A stretch of DNA of 7,500 nt from Thiorhodovibrio sp. Its GTDB lineage: Bacteria; Pseudomonadota; Gammaproteobacteria; Chromatiales; Chromatiaceae. Of the stretch, positions 1 to 6,396 are shown one piece after another. The notes beneath the pieces are model-generated. The model was not told the origin of the DNA, did no database searches, and saw only the letters and a list, made by a program, of their open reading frames with translations. A program made the translations under genes and the position numbers. Each line of letters opens with the position of its first letter. The first letter of the stretch is position 1. The stretch is taken from the NCBI GenBank assembly GCA_007128075.1, contig SKYD01000205.1:1-7500 (forward strand), written 5' to 3'.

Positions 1-1126
1 GATGGCGGGTGATGCCCGGATCCTGAGCAAACGGCAGCCCAACCTTGGTCAATGCCCCACGCGGGCGTTCGGTGGGTCGTGCTGAGGATTCAATTGCTGG
101 GAAAAAGCCCTCAATCAGGGTAGTGGTGACCTCCTCACGGGTCAGTTCGGTGCGGATGCTGCCGCCGATGAGCTTGGCACCACGGCTGGGCACCACCACC
201 GGCACACTTTCAAGCTCGGCATCGGCAAGCAGTGCCTCCTTGGCTTGGCGACAGCCGTGGGTCAGTGCCTGCAATTGCCAGCGATCCAGCTCCACACCCT
301 GAGTTTTGAGCTTGTTTTTCACCAGATGGGCGAGGGTTAAATCCATGTTGTCGCCACCGAGCAAGATGTGCTCGCCGACCGCAACGCGGGTCAGTTCTAG
401 CGTTCCTGCCTGTTCGGTGACCGCAATCAGCGACAAGTCAGTGGTGCCGCCACCGACATCGACGACCAGGATAATGTCGCCAACCTTGACCTCATGCCGC
501 CAGCGTCCTTTGCTGTCATTGACCCAGCTATAGAGCGCGGCCTGTGGCTCTTCGAGCAGCACCAGATGTTCGATGCCAATGCTCCGCGCCGCCTCGGCAG
601 TCAGCTCACGCGCTGCGGGATCAAACGAGGCCGGCACCGTGACCGTGACCTCTTGGTGTTCGAGGCGATCATAGGCATGTTGCCCGTTCCAAGCATCGCG
701 CAGATGGGCGAGATACTGCACCGTTGCGGCAAATGGCGACAGTTGCGGAATCTCAGCAGAGACCTCGGGCGGCAAAATTGGGGCTTTGCGATCAACATCT
801 GGATGACACAGCCAGCTTTTGGCACTGTTGACCAGTCGAATCGGGGTCGTGGTGCCTTGACGGCGGGCTAATTCGCCAGCAATGCGGGTAGGATCGCTCG
901 GCCAAGGGAGACTGAGATCGCCTTCGGTGAACTCATCCGGGTGTGGCAGATAGATAAAGGACGGCAACATGGCGCGCTCTTCAACCGAGCCAGGCGCAGT
1001 CAATTGTGGAATCAGCATCTGGGTTTGCTCGACCTCCTCACCGCTTGCGGTGGCGGATTCCACAAATGCCAGCGCACAATGCGTGGTGCCTAGATCAATG
1101 CCGACTGCATAACGCGACTTGCTCAC
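1..1126 (-). CDS. Hsp70-family (DnaK-like) ATPase, N-terminal part; runs off the left edge
   Basis: About 375 residues of an Hsp70-type actin-fold ATPase are visible; the C-terminal part lies beyond position 1. The frame has no stop in the window. The GTG start at 1126 has a strong GGAGGTGGAG ribosome site just upstream and is followed by the phosphate-1 motif GIDLGTT (about residues 9-15). Further Hsp70 landmarks appear in order: VPASFDPAAR (about 164-173), LEEPQAAL (about 191-198, the DnaK NEPTAAAL region), the phosphate-2 motif VVDVGGGTTDLS (221-232) and GGDNMD (257-262). An extended segment around residues 45-130 is longer and more divergent than in DnaK, so this is not the housekeeping chaperone. 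Its start overlaps the stop of the DUF2760 gene by 4 nt (GTGA), implying translational coupling. Hsp70-like proteins paired with DUF2760 recur in proteobacteria but have no firm function. A cytoplasmic ATP-dependent partner for the membrane-anchored DUF2760 protein is an inference. Confidence 0.93.
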   Translation of the reverse strand, partial: MSKSRYAVGIDLGTTHCALAFVESATASGEEVEQTQMLIPQLTAPGSVEERAMLPSFIYLPHPDEFTEGDLSLPWPSDPTRIAGELARRQGTTTPIRLVNSAKSWLCHPDVDRKAPILPPEVSAEIPQLSPFAATVQYLAHLRDAWNGQHAYDRLEHQEVTVTVPASFDPAARELTAEAARSIGIEHLVLLEEPQAALYSWVNDSKGRWRHEVKVGDIILVVDVGGGTTDLSLIAVTEQAGTLELTRVAVGEHILLGGDNMDLTLAHLVKNKLKTQGVELDRWQLQALTHGCRQAKEALLADAELESVPVVVPSRGAKLIGGSIRTELTREEVTTTLIEGFFPAIESSARPTERPRGALTKVGLPFAQDPGITRH

Positions 1127-1809
1127 AGCTCCACCTCCGCTGCGGCAAGAATCCGCACATCGCGGCTGCTGGCGACCTGCGGCAACTGCACCGCATCAGC
1201 GCGCCAGCCACGGTGCATCAGGGTGCCACGGAACGGCGGCTCACCAACCACATTGCCAGTGGGCTTGATCGCCGCTGGATCAAAACCGCGCTCCAGCGTC
1301 ACCGTGTTGCCTTCGGCCTGGTCGAGCACCGGCACGATGGTCAGATGATCTTTCAGCACCTTGCGGCAACCGCTGTGGATTACCCGCGCTGCCGAGCCGA
1401 TGTCGGCATCGCTATAATGCTGAATATCCTCTTGCACGAAATCGATCAGCCGCCCTTCTTTTTGCAACAGCGACAGCAACACCAAGGCTGAATCGGGTGG
1501 CGCTTGCTGTAACACCGCCGCTGGCGCGACCGTCTGCCCTAAAGCCGATGGTGACGGCAGCGAGGTCAGAAATTCAGCATGAAGGGCGCGTAATTGCTCG
1601 GCATACTCAGCACTGCGCAGCGCTTGAGCGCAACTGATGACCGCAATCGGCACCCGCTGCAACACCGTCCAGGTCACTGCGACAGCAATGCGGATCAGAT
1701 ACCAGAAAAAACGCAGCCAGCGCCAGGTCTTGTCAGCAACCACTGGCGCATATTTGACCAAGATCGCTTGCCACGATTTTAGGGTCGTGGTCACAGTAGA
1801 TTTTTCCAT
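1123..1809 (-). CDS. DUF2760 domain protein with N-terminal membrane segment
   Basis: This 228-residue protein has a short polar N-terminus, one hydrophobic aromatic-rich stretch (about residues 29-60, with WRWLRFFWYL and IAVAVTW) that should form one membrane-embedded segment, a linker (about 65-105), and a C-terminal domain (about 106-228). That domain carries the pattern I associate with DUF2760: ALVLLSLLQKEGRLIDFVQEDI, broken here as LLSLLQKEGRLIDF then VQEDI, followed by YSDADIGSAARVIHSGCRK. It continues with TLERGFDP and GEPPFRGTLMHRGW to the end. The ATG at 1809 is the first start and has only a weak ribosome site. AT-rich DNA upstream (about 1812-1838) could supply a promoter. The stop overlaps the GTG of the Hsp70-like gene, so the two are almost certainly made together. 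The molecular function of DUF2760 is unknown to me. An anchor or cofactor for the neighbouring ATPase is inference from the pairing. Confidence 0.88.
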   Translation of the reverse strand: MEKSTVTTTLKSWQAILVKYAPVVADKTWRWLRFFWYLIRIAVAVTWTVLQRVPIAVISCAQALRSAEYAEQLRALHAEFLTSLPSPSALGQTVAPAAVLQQAPPDSALVLLSLLQKEGRLIDFVQEDIQHYSDADIGSAARVIHSGCRKVLKDHLTIVPVLDQAEGNTVTLERGFDPAAIKPTGNVVGEPPFRGTLMHRGWRADAVQLPQVASSRDVRILAAAEVEL

Positions 1810-1842
1810 AAGTGTCCGTATTTTATAAATATTACAATCGCT

Positions 1843-1899
1843 TGCAGGACGCTTGCATCTAAGCGTCCTGCATCTAAATCAGTGGCGGGTTTTCCCGCC
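1843..1899 (-). terminator. two adjacent hairpins between ydcH-like gene and DUF2760 gene
   Basis: Two perfect inverted repeats fill the spacer after the YdcH-like stop. The first in transcription order is GGCGGG-AAAA-CCCGCC (1884-1899, read on the minus strand). The second is a 12-bp perfect stem, TGCAGGACGCTT with a 6-nt loop (1843-1872). Neither is followed at once by a run of T on the minus strand, although AT-rich DNA starts about 8 nt beyond the second. They may terminate or attenuate transcription between the ydcH-like gene and the DUF2760/Hsp70 pair. A protein-binding dyad or mRNA-stabilising structure is equally possible. Confidence 0.38.
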
Positions 1900-1909
1900 C
1901 GCCTAGGAG

Positions 1910-2146
1910 CTAGCGACGCAAACGATCATACAACTGGTCTTTGAGCAGCAACCGCTCTTTTTTAAGATCCTCAATCGTCTCATCGGCCACTGGAGTGCCG
2001 AGTTGCTCAAGCTCGCCGATCTTGGCATCGAGCTGATCATATTGATCCATTAGATCAGCAAATGGCGCATCATTCTGGCGCAGTTGTATAATTTTGTCTT
2101 CCATTTCAGGAAATTCGTGAATAAGATCATGGATTTCTCCAAGCAT
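1910..2146 (-). CDS. YdcH family protein (DUF465)
   Basis: A 78-residue, highly charged, all-helical protein with no membrane segment. The family signature is clear: HDLIHEFPEMEDKI near the N-terminus (residues 6-19), an acidic middle (FADLMDQYDQLDAKI), and the lysine-rich C-terminal helix DLKKERLLLKDQLYDRL. Length and helical hairpin layout match the YdcH/DUF465 family of small proteins common in proteobacteria. Their role is not established. The ATG at 2146 is preceded by GGAGG about 10 nt upstream. The gene stands alone: a 313-bp gap separates it from the regulator upstream, and two hairpins separate it from the DUF2760 gene downstream, so it probably has its own promoter. The helical repeats suggest coiled-coil self-association, which is inference. 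Confidence 0.88.
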   Translation of the reverse strand: MLGEIHDLIHEFPEMEDKIIQLRQNDAPFADLMDQYDQLDAKIGELEQLGTPVADETIEDLKKERLLLKDQLYDRLRR

Positions 2147-2204
2147 GACTGATGAGCCTCCGCTTAAGCGACACGACCTGCAAGTGGTGCCGACTGGATT
2201 GTAT

Positions 2205-2233
2205 AGACGATCTACATTTCGTAGAAATTGTCT
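2205..2233. promoter_or_regulatory. imperfect dyad upstream of the ydcH-like gene
   Basis: An inverted repeat with arms AGAC-GA-TCTAC and GTAGA-AATT-GTCT around a 5-nt centre (ATTTC). It lies 60-90 bp upstream of the YdcH-like ATG, immediately next to the TATACT hexamer at 2238-2243. This places it where an operator, or a hairpin in the 5' leader, would act on that gene. The spacing between the half-arms is asymmetric, so it may be chance. It does not match the FNR consensus TTGAT-N4-ATCAA. Confidence 0.25.
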
Positions 2234-2301
2234 GCATAGTATAAACCAGACCCTAAATAAACAGTATAGCCACTATTTGTAGACTAACGCCTGTCCCCAG
2301 T

Positions 2302-2320
2302 GATAATGATAACCATTGGA
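2302..2320. promoter_or_regulatory. Fur-box-like sequence (weak)
   Basis: The 19-mer GATAATGATAACCATTGGA agrees with the classical Fur box GATAATGATAATCATTATC at 15 of 19 positions, by direct comparison. The left half is perfect and the right half decayed. It lies about 160 bp upstream of the YdcH-like start and 140 bp downstream of the regulator's stop. This is an odd place for a Fur operator unless a promoter or small RNA lies in the gap. Chance similarity in AT-rich DNA is a real alternative. Confidence 0.25.
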
Positions 2321-2343
2321 TAAATGATCCGAACATGGGAACA

Positions 2344-2371
2344 GTCGGGGTGGTTCGCGAACCGCCCCGAC
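2344..2371. repeat. 28-bp near-perfect palindrome
   Basis: The arms GTCGGGGTGGTTCG and CGAACCGCCCCGAC are reverse complements except at one position. That mismatch is a G-T wobble in a plus-strand transcript but an A-C mismatch in a minus-strand one. The effective hairpin is GC-rich with a tiny central loop and has no T-run on either side. It could be a protein-binding palindrome, part of a small RNA, or a 3' stability element for the upstream sucrose/regulator message. Confidence 0.6.
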
Positions 2372-2396
2372 GATTGAATCTCCAAGGGTTCAAAGC

Positions 2397-2440
2397 AAAA
2401 AACACGGAAAGCGAGCCGCGCCCAAGGTGTGGGGGACTCG
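2397..2440 (-). terminator. candidate terminator of the sucrose/regulator operon
   Basis: Reading the minus strand after the regulator's stop codon, an imperfect GC-rich hairpin with CGAG/CTCG ends and an inner CCC/GGG pairing (2412-2440) is followed about 10 nt later by T6 (2402-2397). The position, 20-60 nt past the last stop of the three-gene unit, is right for a transcription terminator. The stem is interrupted and the T-run is displaced, so the call is weak. Confidence 0.35.
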
Positions 2441-2459
2441 TTGAGGTCAGGATTCTAAA

Positions 2460-3167
2460 TTATTCAACAGCAATCAGGCGCAATTGATCGATGTCTAGGC
2501 GACATTGATTATCGCTGAATTCCACCAGCAACCCTTCGCGCTTGAAGCTGGAAATGGTGCGGCTGGCGGTTTCAGTGGTGAGTCCGAGCATCGCGCCCAT
2601 ATCTTCGCGTCTGAACAGATGACAATTCTCGGAATTTTGATCCTGCGCCAGCCGCAACAGCAAACGCGCCACGCGCTGGCGGGCTGAGCCAGTGGAAAAT
2701 TGTGTCAGCCAGGCATCAGCCTCAGTGAGTGCCCGTTGCCAGCGCTGCATCAGCTCTTGATGTAACTGCGGATTGTTGTGGCTGAGTTCTTGCACCATGC
2801 GCGTGGGAAAGCGACAAATCTCGGTTGGCTGCAAGGCAATGGCAGTGTGCTGATAACAATCCCCCACCAGTGCCTCCAGCCCCAAAATGTCGGTGGTGCG
2901 CACGATACGCACGATGCGCTGGCTGCCATCGGACAGATATTGCACCAATTTGAGCGCGCCGGAGCGCACCGTGAACATGTGCGCACCCTGTTCACCATTG
3001 TGATAGAGCGTGGTGCCCGGCTTGAGGCTAAATTGATCAATCGGATCGTGAATATGCTCAAAATCCGCCTCTTCTAGGTTGGCAAACAGCACCGAGGTGC
3101 GCAACGCACAATGACGGCAATCCGCCTCGCCAGCCCACGCTTGGCTTAGACCAATGCTTTTAGCCAT
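2460..3167 (-). CDS. CRP/FNR-family transcriptional regulator
   Basis: A 235-residue regulator with a cyclic-nucleotide-binding-type beta-barrel (about residues 28-125), a long dimer helix (about 134-160) and a C-terminal winged helix-turn-helix (about 163-225). The recognition helix LGLTTETASRTI keeps E199, S202 and R203, the ExxSR set that lets FNR read TTGAT half-sites. Cysteines at 17, 20 and 118 align with FNR C20, C23 and C122, but the position matching FNR C29 is V26. C104 might serve as a substitute ligand. Oxygen or redox sensing through an iron-sulfur centre is therefore possible but unproven. I chose the ATG at 3167, which overlaps the phosphatase stop by 8 nt. A TTG at 3197 would add ten residues but lacks a well-spaced ribosome site. 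Translational coupling ties this regulator to sucrose synthesis, so it may respond to or control that operon (inference). Confidence 0.9.
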   Translation of the reverse strand: MAKSIGLSQAWAGEADCRHCALRTSVLFANLEEADFEHIHDPIDQFSLKPGTTLYHNGEQGAHMFTVRSGALKLVQYLSDGSQRIVRIVRTTDILGLEALVGDCYQHTAIALQPTEICRFPTRMVQELSHNNPQLHQELMQRWQRALTEADAWLTQFSTGSARQRVARLLLRLAQDQNSENCHLFRREDMGAMLGLTTETASRTISSFKREGLLVEFSDNQCRLDIDQLRLIAVE

Positions 3168-3999
3168 CGAGTTTGAAATCAGGAATAAAATGGGCAACGC
3201 CTTCTAGGATGCCCGCAGCATAGCAGCCGTTCATGCCCTGATAACCGCCCCGTGCCAGATACAAAGACTCGGCGGTTCCTGCCTCACGCGCCAGTGCCAG
3301 CGCCTCGCTGCGCACTGCCTCGGTGGCATTGGCGACCAACACCGCCGGCAGTGGGCTGGTGAGCATCGCCAGATCGTTGCCGCTGTCGCCTGAGCAGATG
3401 GTGCGTGCTGGATCAAATTGCTCCTGTTCGATTAAAAATTCAATCGCCAGCCGCTTGCTGGCTGCCTTGGGGAGCAAATCCAACAGCCCGGTATCGGTGC
3501 TCTCGTCAATGCTCCAAATCAAGGTGGCAGCGACTTTGATCGCTTGCAGTCGCGCCTCCAGTTGCGCCAAGCCAGCAGCACGATCCCAGTCGGGTGCGGT
3601 GTACCAACTGAGCTTAAAGAGTCCTTGTTTTTCAGGCTCTTGGAGGGTTAGGCCAGATAATTCCCCGAGTTCATCAGCAATGCCCTGTCGATCACGCCCG
3701 CCCCAGCTCGCGGCAAGGCGTTGTTGCCAGCCGCTGTCAAGGCGCCAATCGCCGGCTTGTGGGTGATACAGACTGGTGCCGACATCGCCGATCACAAAAT
3801 CTGGCACCGGGATCGAAAATTCCTCGATTGCCTGTTCGACCAATGACCGATGCCGTCCGGTGACATAGGCGACACTGACCTCGGGACGGGCAACCAGTGC
3901 CGCGAATTGATCCCGCGCTCCGGGGGATTCTGGCTGGGGGCCGTTGGGAAGCAAGGTGCGATCAAGATCGGTGCAAATTAAAATCCGCTGAGAACTCAT
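3160..3999 (-). CDS. spp: sucrose-6-phosphate phosphatase (HAD-IIB family)
   Basis: This 279-residue HAD-superfamily phosphatase would remove the phosphate from sucrose 6-phosphate in the cytoplasm, the last step of sucrose synthesis. All catalytic motifs are present: motif I DLDRT with nucleophile D11 and acid/base D13 plus T15, motif II T47-G-R, motif III lysine at about K182 in PKAASK, and motif IV GDSGND (204-209) for magnesium binding. The type IIB cap lies between motifs II and III (about residues 80-175). The ATG at 3999 overlaps the synthase stop (ATGA) and has GGAGG about 7 nt upstream, so expression is coupled. The substrate is assigned mainly from the neighbour. Related HAD-IIB enzymes act on mannosyl-3-phosphoglycerate or glucosylglycerol phosphate, so sequence alone cannot exclude those. 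Confidence 0.88.
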   Translation of the reverse strand: MSSQRILICTDLDRTLLPNGPQPESPGARDQFAALVARPEVSVAYVTGRHRSLVEQAIEEFSIPVPDFVIGDVGTSLYHPQAGDWRLDSGWQQRLAASWGGRDRQGIADELGELSGLTLQEPEKQGLFKLSWYTAPDWDRAAGLAQLEARLQAIKVAATLIWSIDESTDTGLLDLLPKAASKRLAIEFLIEQEQFDPARTICSGDSGNDLAMLTSPLPAVLVANATEAVRSEALALAREAGTAESLYLARGGYQGMNGCYAAGILEGVAHFIPDFKLDG

Positions 4000-6158
4000 T
4001 CATCAACCTCCGCTGGTGGTACTTGACAACTGGCAAAAAAATCATAGTGATCAATGGCTTCGAGAATCCCTGCCGCAAAGGGCTGTTGGGCAAAATAGAT
4101 GCGCTGGGCATCGGTTAGCCCTGAAAGCTCTTCATGGTGACGGTTAGCAACCACCACGGCAAGGGTGTTGCCGCGCATCATATCCTCATCCGCGCCCGAG
4201 CCGCCCGCTGCCAGACAGTGCTCCAGTGGGATGCCCCATTGATCGGCAACATAGCGTAACGCCAGCCCCTTGGAGGCACGCCCAGGCACCACATCTAAAA
4301 ACTGCCCAAATGAGATATTTGCATGCACATTCAGCCCCGCTTGATGCAAGCGGCTGGCAATCTCGTCTAGGGGTGGGGCATTGGCCATGTCAATATAGAA
4401 GCTGACCTTAAAACGGCTTTGTTCGAGCTTAGGCTGGAGATGCAGCCCGGGCAGCTCTTCAAGCAGCTCGCGCACCCGTTTGGGATACCACAGATAATCG
4501 ATGTGCCGAATCCAGGCAAAATCGGCGGTCAATTGCGGGGCGTAATAGATCTCGGTGCCTAATGCAGTGATCAACACATCGGGGCGCGGGATGCCATAGC
4601 GACGCATGATGGCAAGCGCTGAATCTAGCCGCCGCCCGGTGGCAATGCCAAAGGTGGCGCATTTGCGATTGTCGCGCAAAATGCGGATAAAATCCGCTAG
4701 TGAGTCGGGATCGCCGAGCAGATTTTGATCGAGATCGGTAAAGATGGCGCGGTCGTGATAGAGCATCGGGCGACGGGAAAGTGGGGCACGGGGTGGCGGT
4801 GCCACCTGTTCGAGCAAGGGTGCGATGGCTTCCACATAGCGCTCGGCATGTGCTTCCCACGAATAATGTTTCTTGACTCCAGCCAGCCCATTGCGCGCCA
4901 GCTTGCGCCAGCCCGAGGCATCACACAGCACTTTGAGCAATGCCTTGATGATGTCCTGTTTATCGAGGGGGTCAATCAGCAGCCCATTGCGGCAATGCTC
5001 GATAATATCCCGTGGCCCGCCGTCTTCAGTGGCGACAATCGGCAGCCCGCTGGCGGCGGCCTCGATTAAGGTCAGCCCAAAAGGCTCGGTTAAGGCGGGA
5101 TTGACAAACACCCCCCGCGTAGACGCGGCAAGCTTATACAACACCGGCACCTCATCGGCGCGATGGTGTTTAGGGTAGGCAACGCGCCCATAAAGATCAT
5201 ACAGATCAATCAGCATCAGCACATCGGTTAACACCTGCTGAGCGCCGCTGTCCATGTCACGCAGATCATCACGATTGCCCGCGATAATCACCAGATTGGC
5301 GGTGCGCTGCAATTCTGCGGATTCGCCATACGCCTCGACCAGGGTGGCGATATTTTTACGCTCGTCAGGGCGCGACAGCGCCAAGATCATCGGCTTGTTT
5401 TGCTCGCGCAAAAAGCGATTGAGCTCGGCACGAATCGGGGCATCGCGCTCGCTGCCATCGGCGGGGTGAAAGCGTTGCAAATCGGTTCCGGGGGGCACGA
5501 CCTGCATCCGCTCGGGCTGATAATGGTCATACAGCCCGTATTGTTCTTCGATCTCTTGGCTGGTGCTGGTAATCACCAGCCCCGCTGCGCCCAAGGTTTC
5601 TTCCTCGGCATTGATCCGCCGCGACATGTTGTAGCGGCTGTCGATCAACTCCTGCTTCAGCCCCGAGGCGAGCAGCCGACGGCGCTTGACCCGCCCCAGC
5701 GAATGCCCGGTATGCACCAGCGGCACCCCAAGCTGGGCACTCAAGCGCACCCCTACATAGCCAGCATCGGCATAATGGGAATGGATCAAACTTGGCGGCT
5801 GGTCAAGACTGCGCAAAAAATCCAGCGCATTGTCGGCAAAGGCATCTAGCTCATCCCAAAGCTGTTCTTTGGGCAGATAGCCAGCAGGCCCCGCCTCAAT
5901 GCGCACAATCCGCGCTCCGTGCCCTAGATCCTCTAGCGGCTGCGCATAGTCGGGGCTGACCATCGGGTCATCAACCAAACGAGTGAGTAAATCAACTCGT
6001 CCGATGTCTGGGCGTTTGGCTAAGGCTCTTGCTAACTCAACAACATACAGGGTTTGCCCGCCGGTGTCGGCATCACGACCTAGCTCAAGATCATGGCCTC
6101 GAATCAGGCCGTGGACACTAATCAGGACGATGGAATGTGGTGTTTTTTGTTCGGACAT
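3996..6158 (-). CDS. sps: sucrose-phosphate synthase, GT4 domain fused to a degenerate HAD domain
   Basis: This 720-residue enzyme would join a glucose from a nucleotide sugar (UDP- or ADP-glucose) to fructose 6-phosphate, giving sucrose 6-phosphate. The GT-B glycosyltransferase part (about residues 8-450) shows the synthase signatures GRDADTGGQT (27-36), HSHYADAGYVG (126-136), HTGHSLGR (149-156), PPGTD (222-226), SRPDERKN (262-269), and the EX7E donor-site pair E358/E366 in TEPFGLTLIEA. A HAD-IIB domain follows (about 470-705). It keeps D475 and D477, but Thr of motif I is N479 and motif IV reads GGSGAD (652-657) instead of GDSGND, so phosphatase activity is doubtful. This matches synthases that carry a non-catalytic phosphatase-like tail and rely on a separate phosphatase, here the next gene. 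The ATG at 6158 has only a weak GAAG ribosome site and a possible extended -10 about 32 nt upstream. Confidence 0.93.
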   Translation of the reverse strand: MSEQKTPHSIVLISVHGLIRGHDLELGRDADTGGQTLYVVELARALAKRPDIGRVDLLTRLVDDPMVSPDYAQPLEDLGHGARIVRIEAGPAGYLPKEQLWDELDAFADNALDFLRSLDQPPSLIHSHYADAGYVGVRLSAQLGVPLVHTGHSLGRVKRRRLLASGLKQELIDSRYNMSRRINAEEETLGAAGLVITSTSQEIEEQYGLYDHYQPERMQVVPPGTDLQRFHPADGSERDAPIRAELNRFLREQNKPMILALSRPDERKNIATLVEAYGESAELQRTANLVIIAGNRDDLRDMDSGAQQVLTDVLMLIDLYDLYGRVAYPKHHRADEVPVLYKLAASTRGVFVNPALTEPFGLTLIEAAASGLPIVATEDGGPRDIIEHCRNGLLIDPLDKQDIIKALLKVLCDASGWRKLARNGLAGVKKHYSWEAHAERYVEAIAPLLEQVAPPPRAPLSRRPMLYHDRAIFTDLDQNLLGDPDSLADFIRILRDNRKCATFGIATGRRLDSALAIMRRYGIPRPDVLITALGTEIYYAPQLTADFAWIRHIDYLWYPKRVRELLEELPGLHLQPKLEQSRFKVSFYIDMANAPPLDEIASRLHQAGLNVHANISFGQFLDVVPGRASKGLALRYVADQWGIPLEHCLAAGGSGADEDMMRGNTLAVVVANRHHEELSGLTDAQRIYFAQQPFAAGILEAIDHYDFFASCQVPPAEVDE

Positions 6159-6189
6159 GCTTCTGCTTCAATTTCGTTGCAATAAGCCC

Positions 6190-6198
6190 ATTGTAGCA
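6190..6198 (-). promoter_or_regulatory. possible extended -10 promoter of the sucrose operon
   Basis: On the minus strand TGCTACAAT (extended -10 TGN plus TACAAT) ends 31 bp upstream of the synthase ATG. No good -35 hexamer sits at 16-18 bp, which an extended -10 promoter may not need. It lies in the first non-coding DNA upstream of the operon, so a promoter is expected nearby, but this particular assignment is weak. Confidence 0.35.
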
Positions 6199-6396
6199 GA
6201 ATTGGATGGGGCAATGGTGAGCGTGCCTAGTGTTTTGTAGGCTTGAGAACAGCAAAACAGCACAAACAAGCGCAGCCGCACGACAAGCGATTGGCTGCTG
6301 CCATTGCTAAATGTAGAGGCGGATCAAATCGGCGACAGGAAGTTTCTGAGGAACCTCTTGGCTCCAAATGTAGGCGATATGATCAAGGTCGAAGAA
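6199..6396. other. non-coding DNA between the cassette gene and the sucrose promoter
   Basis: About 200 bp with no supported gene. I searched both strands for RYYYAAC or GTTRRRY core sites and found none, so the unrecognised gene to its right has no recognisable attC of its own. A weak CAGCC/GGCTG inverted repeat lies near 6274-6298. This stretch probably marks the junction between acquired DNA and the sucrose operon. Confidence 0.4.

Larger units (their letters stand above)
2147..2459. other. 313-bp non-coding gap with several dyads; leader of the ydcH-like gene
   Basis: I see no convincing gene in this stretch. Nearest the YdcH-like start are the ribosome site, then an AT-rich zone (about 2195-2280). 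This zone carries two TATACT hexamers on the minus strand (one at 2238-2243) that could be -10 elements, although no good -35 partner is evident. Further right are a Fur-box-like match (2302-2320), a dyad with arms CCAT/ATGG and GGAT/ATCC (2313-2338), a 28-bp near-perfect palindrome (2344-2371), a 7-bp hairpin (2374-2393) and a candidate terminator (2397-2440). A small RNA in this gap cannot be excluded. I do not recognise 6S RNA, tmRNA, SRP RNA, RNase P RNA or a tRNA in it. Confidence 0.6.

Noticed and set aside
45..871. Plus-strand open frames opposite the Hsp70-like gene
   Set aside because: They are low-complexity or Arg/Ser/Gln-rich translations antisense to a gene with clear Hsp70 motifs, so they are shadows.
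2170..2200. Sigma-54 promoter (GGCAC and TTGCA on the minus strand) upstream of the ydcH-like gene
   Set aside because: The GG and GC elements are 8 nt apart instead of the required 10.
2341..2459. 6S RNA, SRP RNA or tmRNA gene in the structured gap
   Set aside because: Short matches such as CCAAGGGTTCAA recall 6S RNA, but the global architecture and terminal pairing are not evident, and none of the SRP or tmRNA conserved elements appear.
3165..3197. Upstream TTG start for the CRP/FNR regulator
   Set aside because: It would add a hydrophobic decapeptide unlike the N-termini of this family and lacks a properly spaced ribosome site. The ATG overlapping the phosphatase stop is preferred.
6262..6310. 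A second attC-like palindrome (CAGCC/GGCTG arms)
   Set aside because: Neither end carries an RYYYAAC or GTTRRRY core site, and the arm pairing is only about 5 bp.
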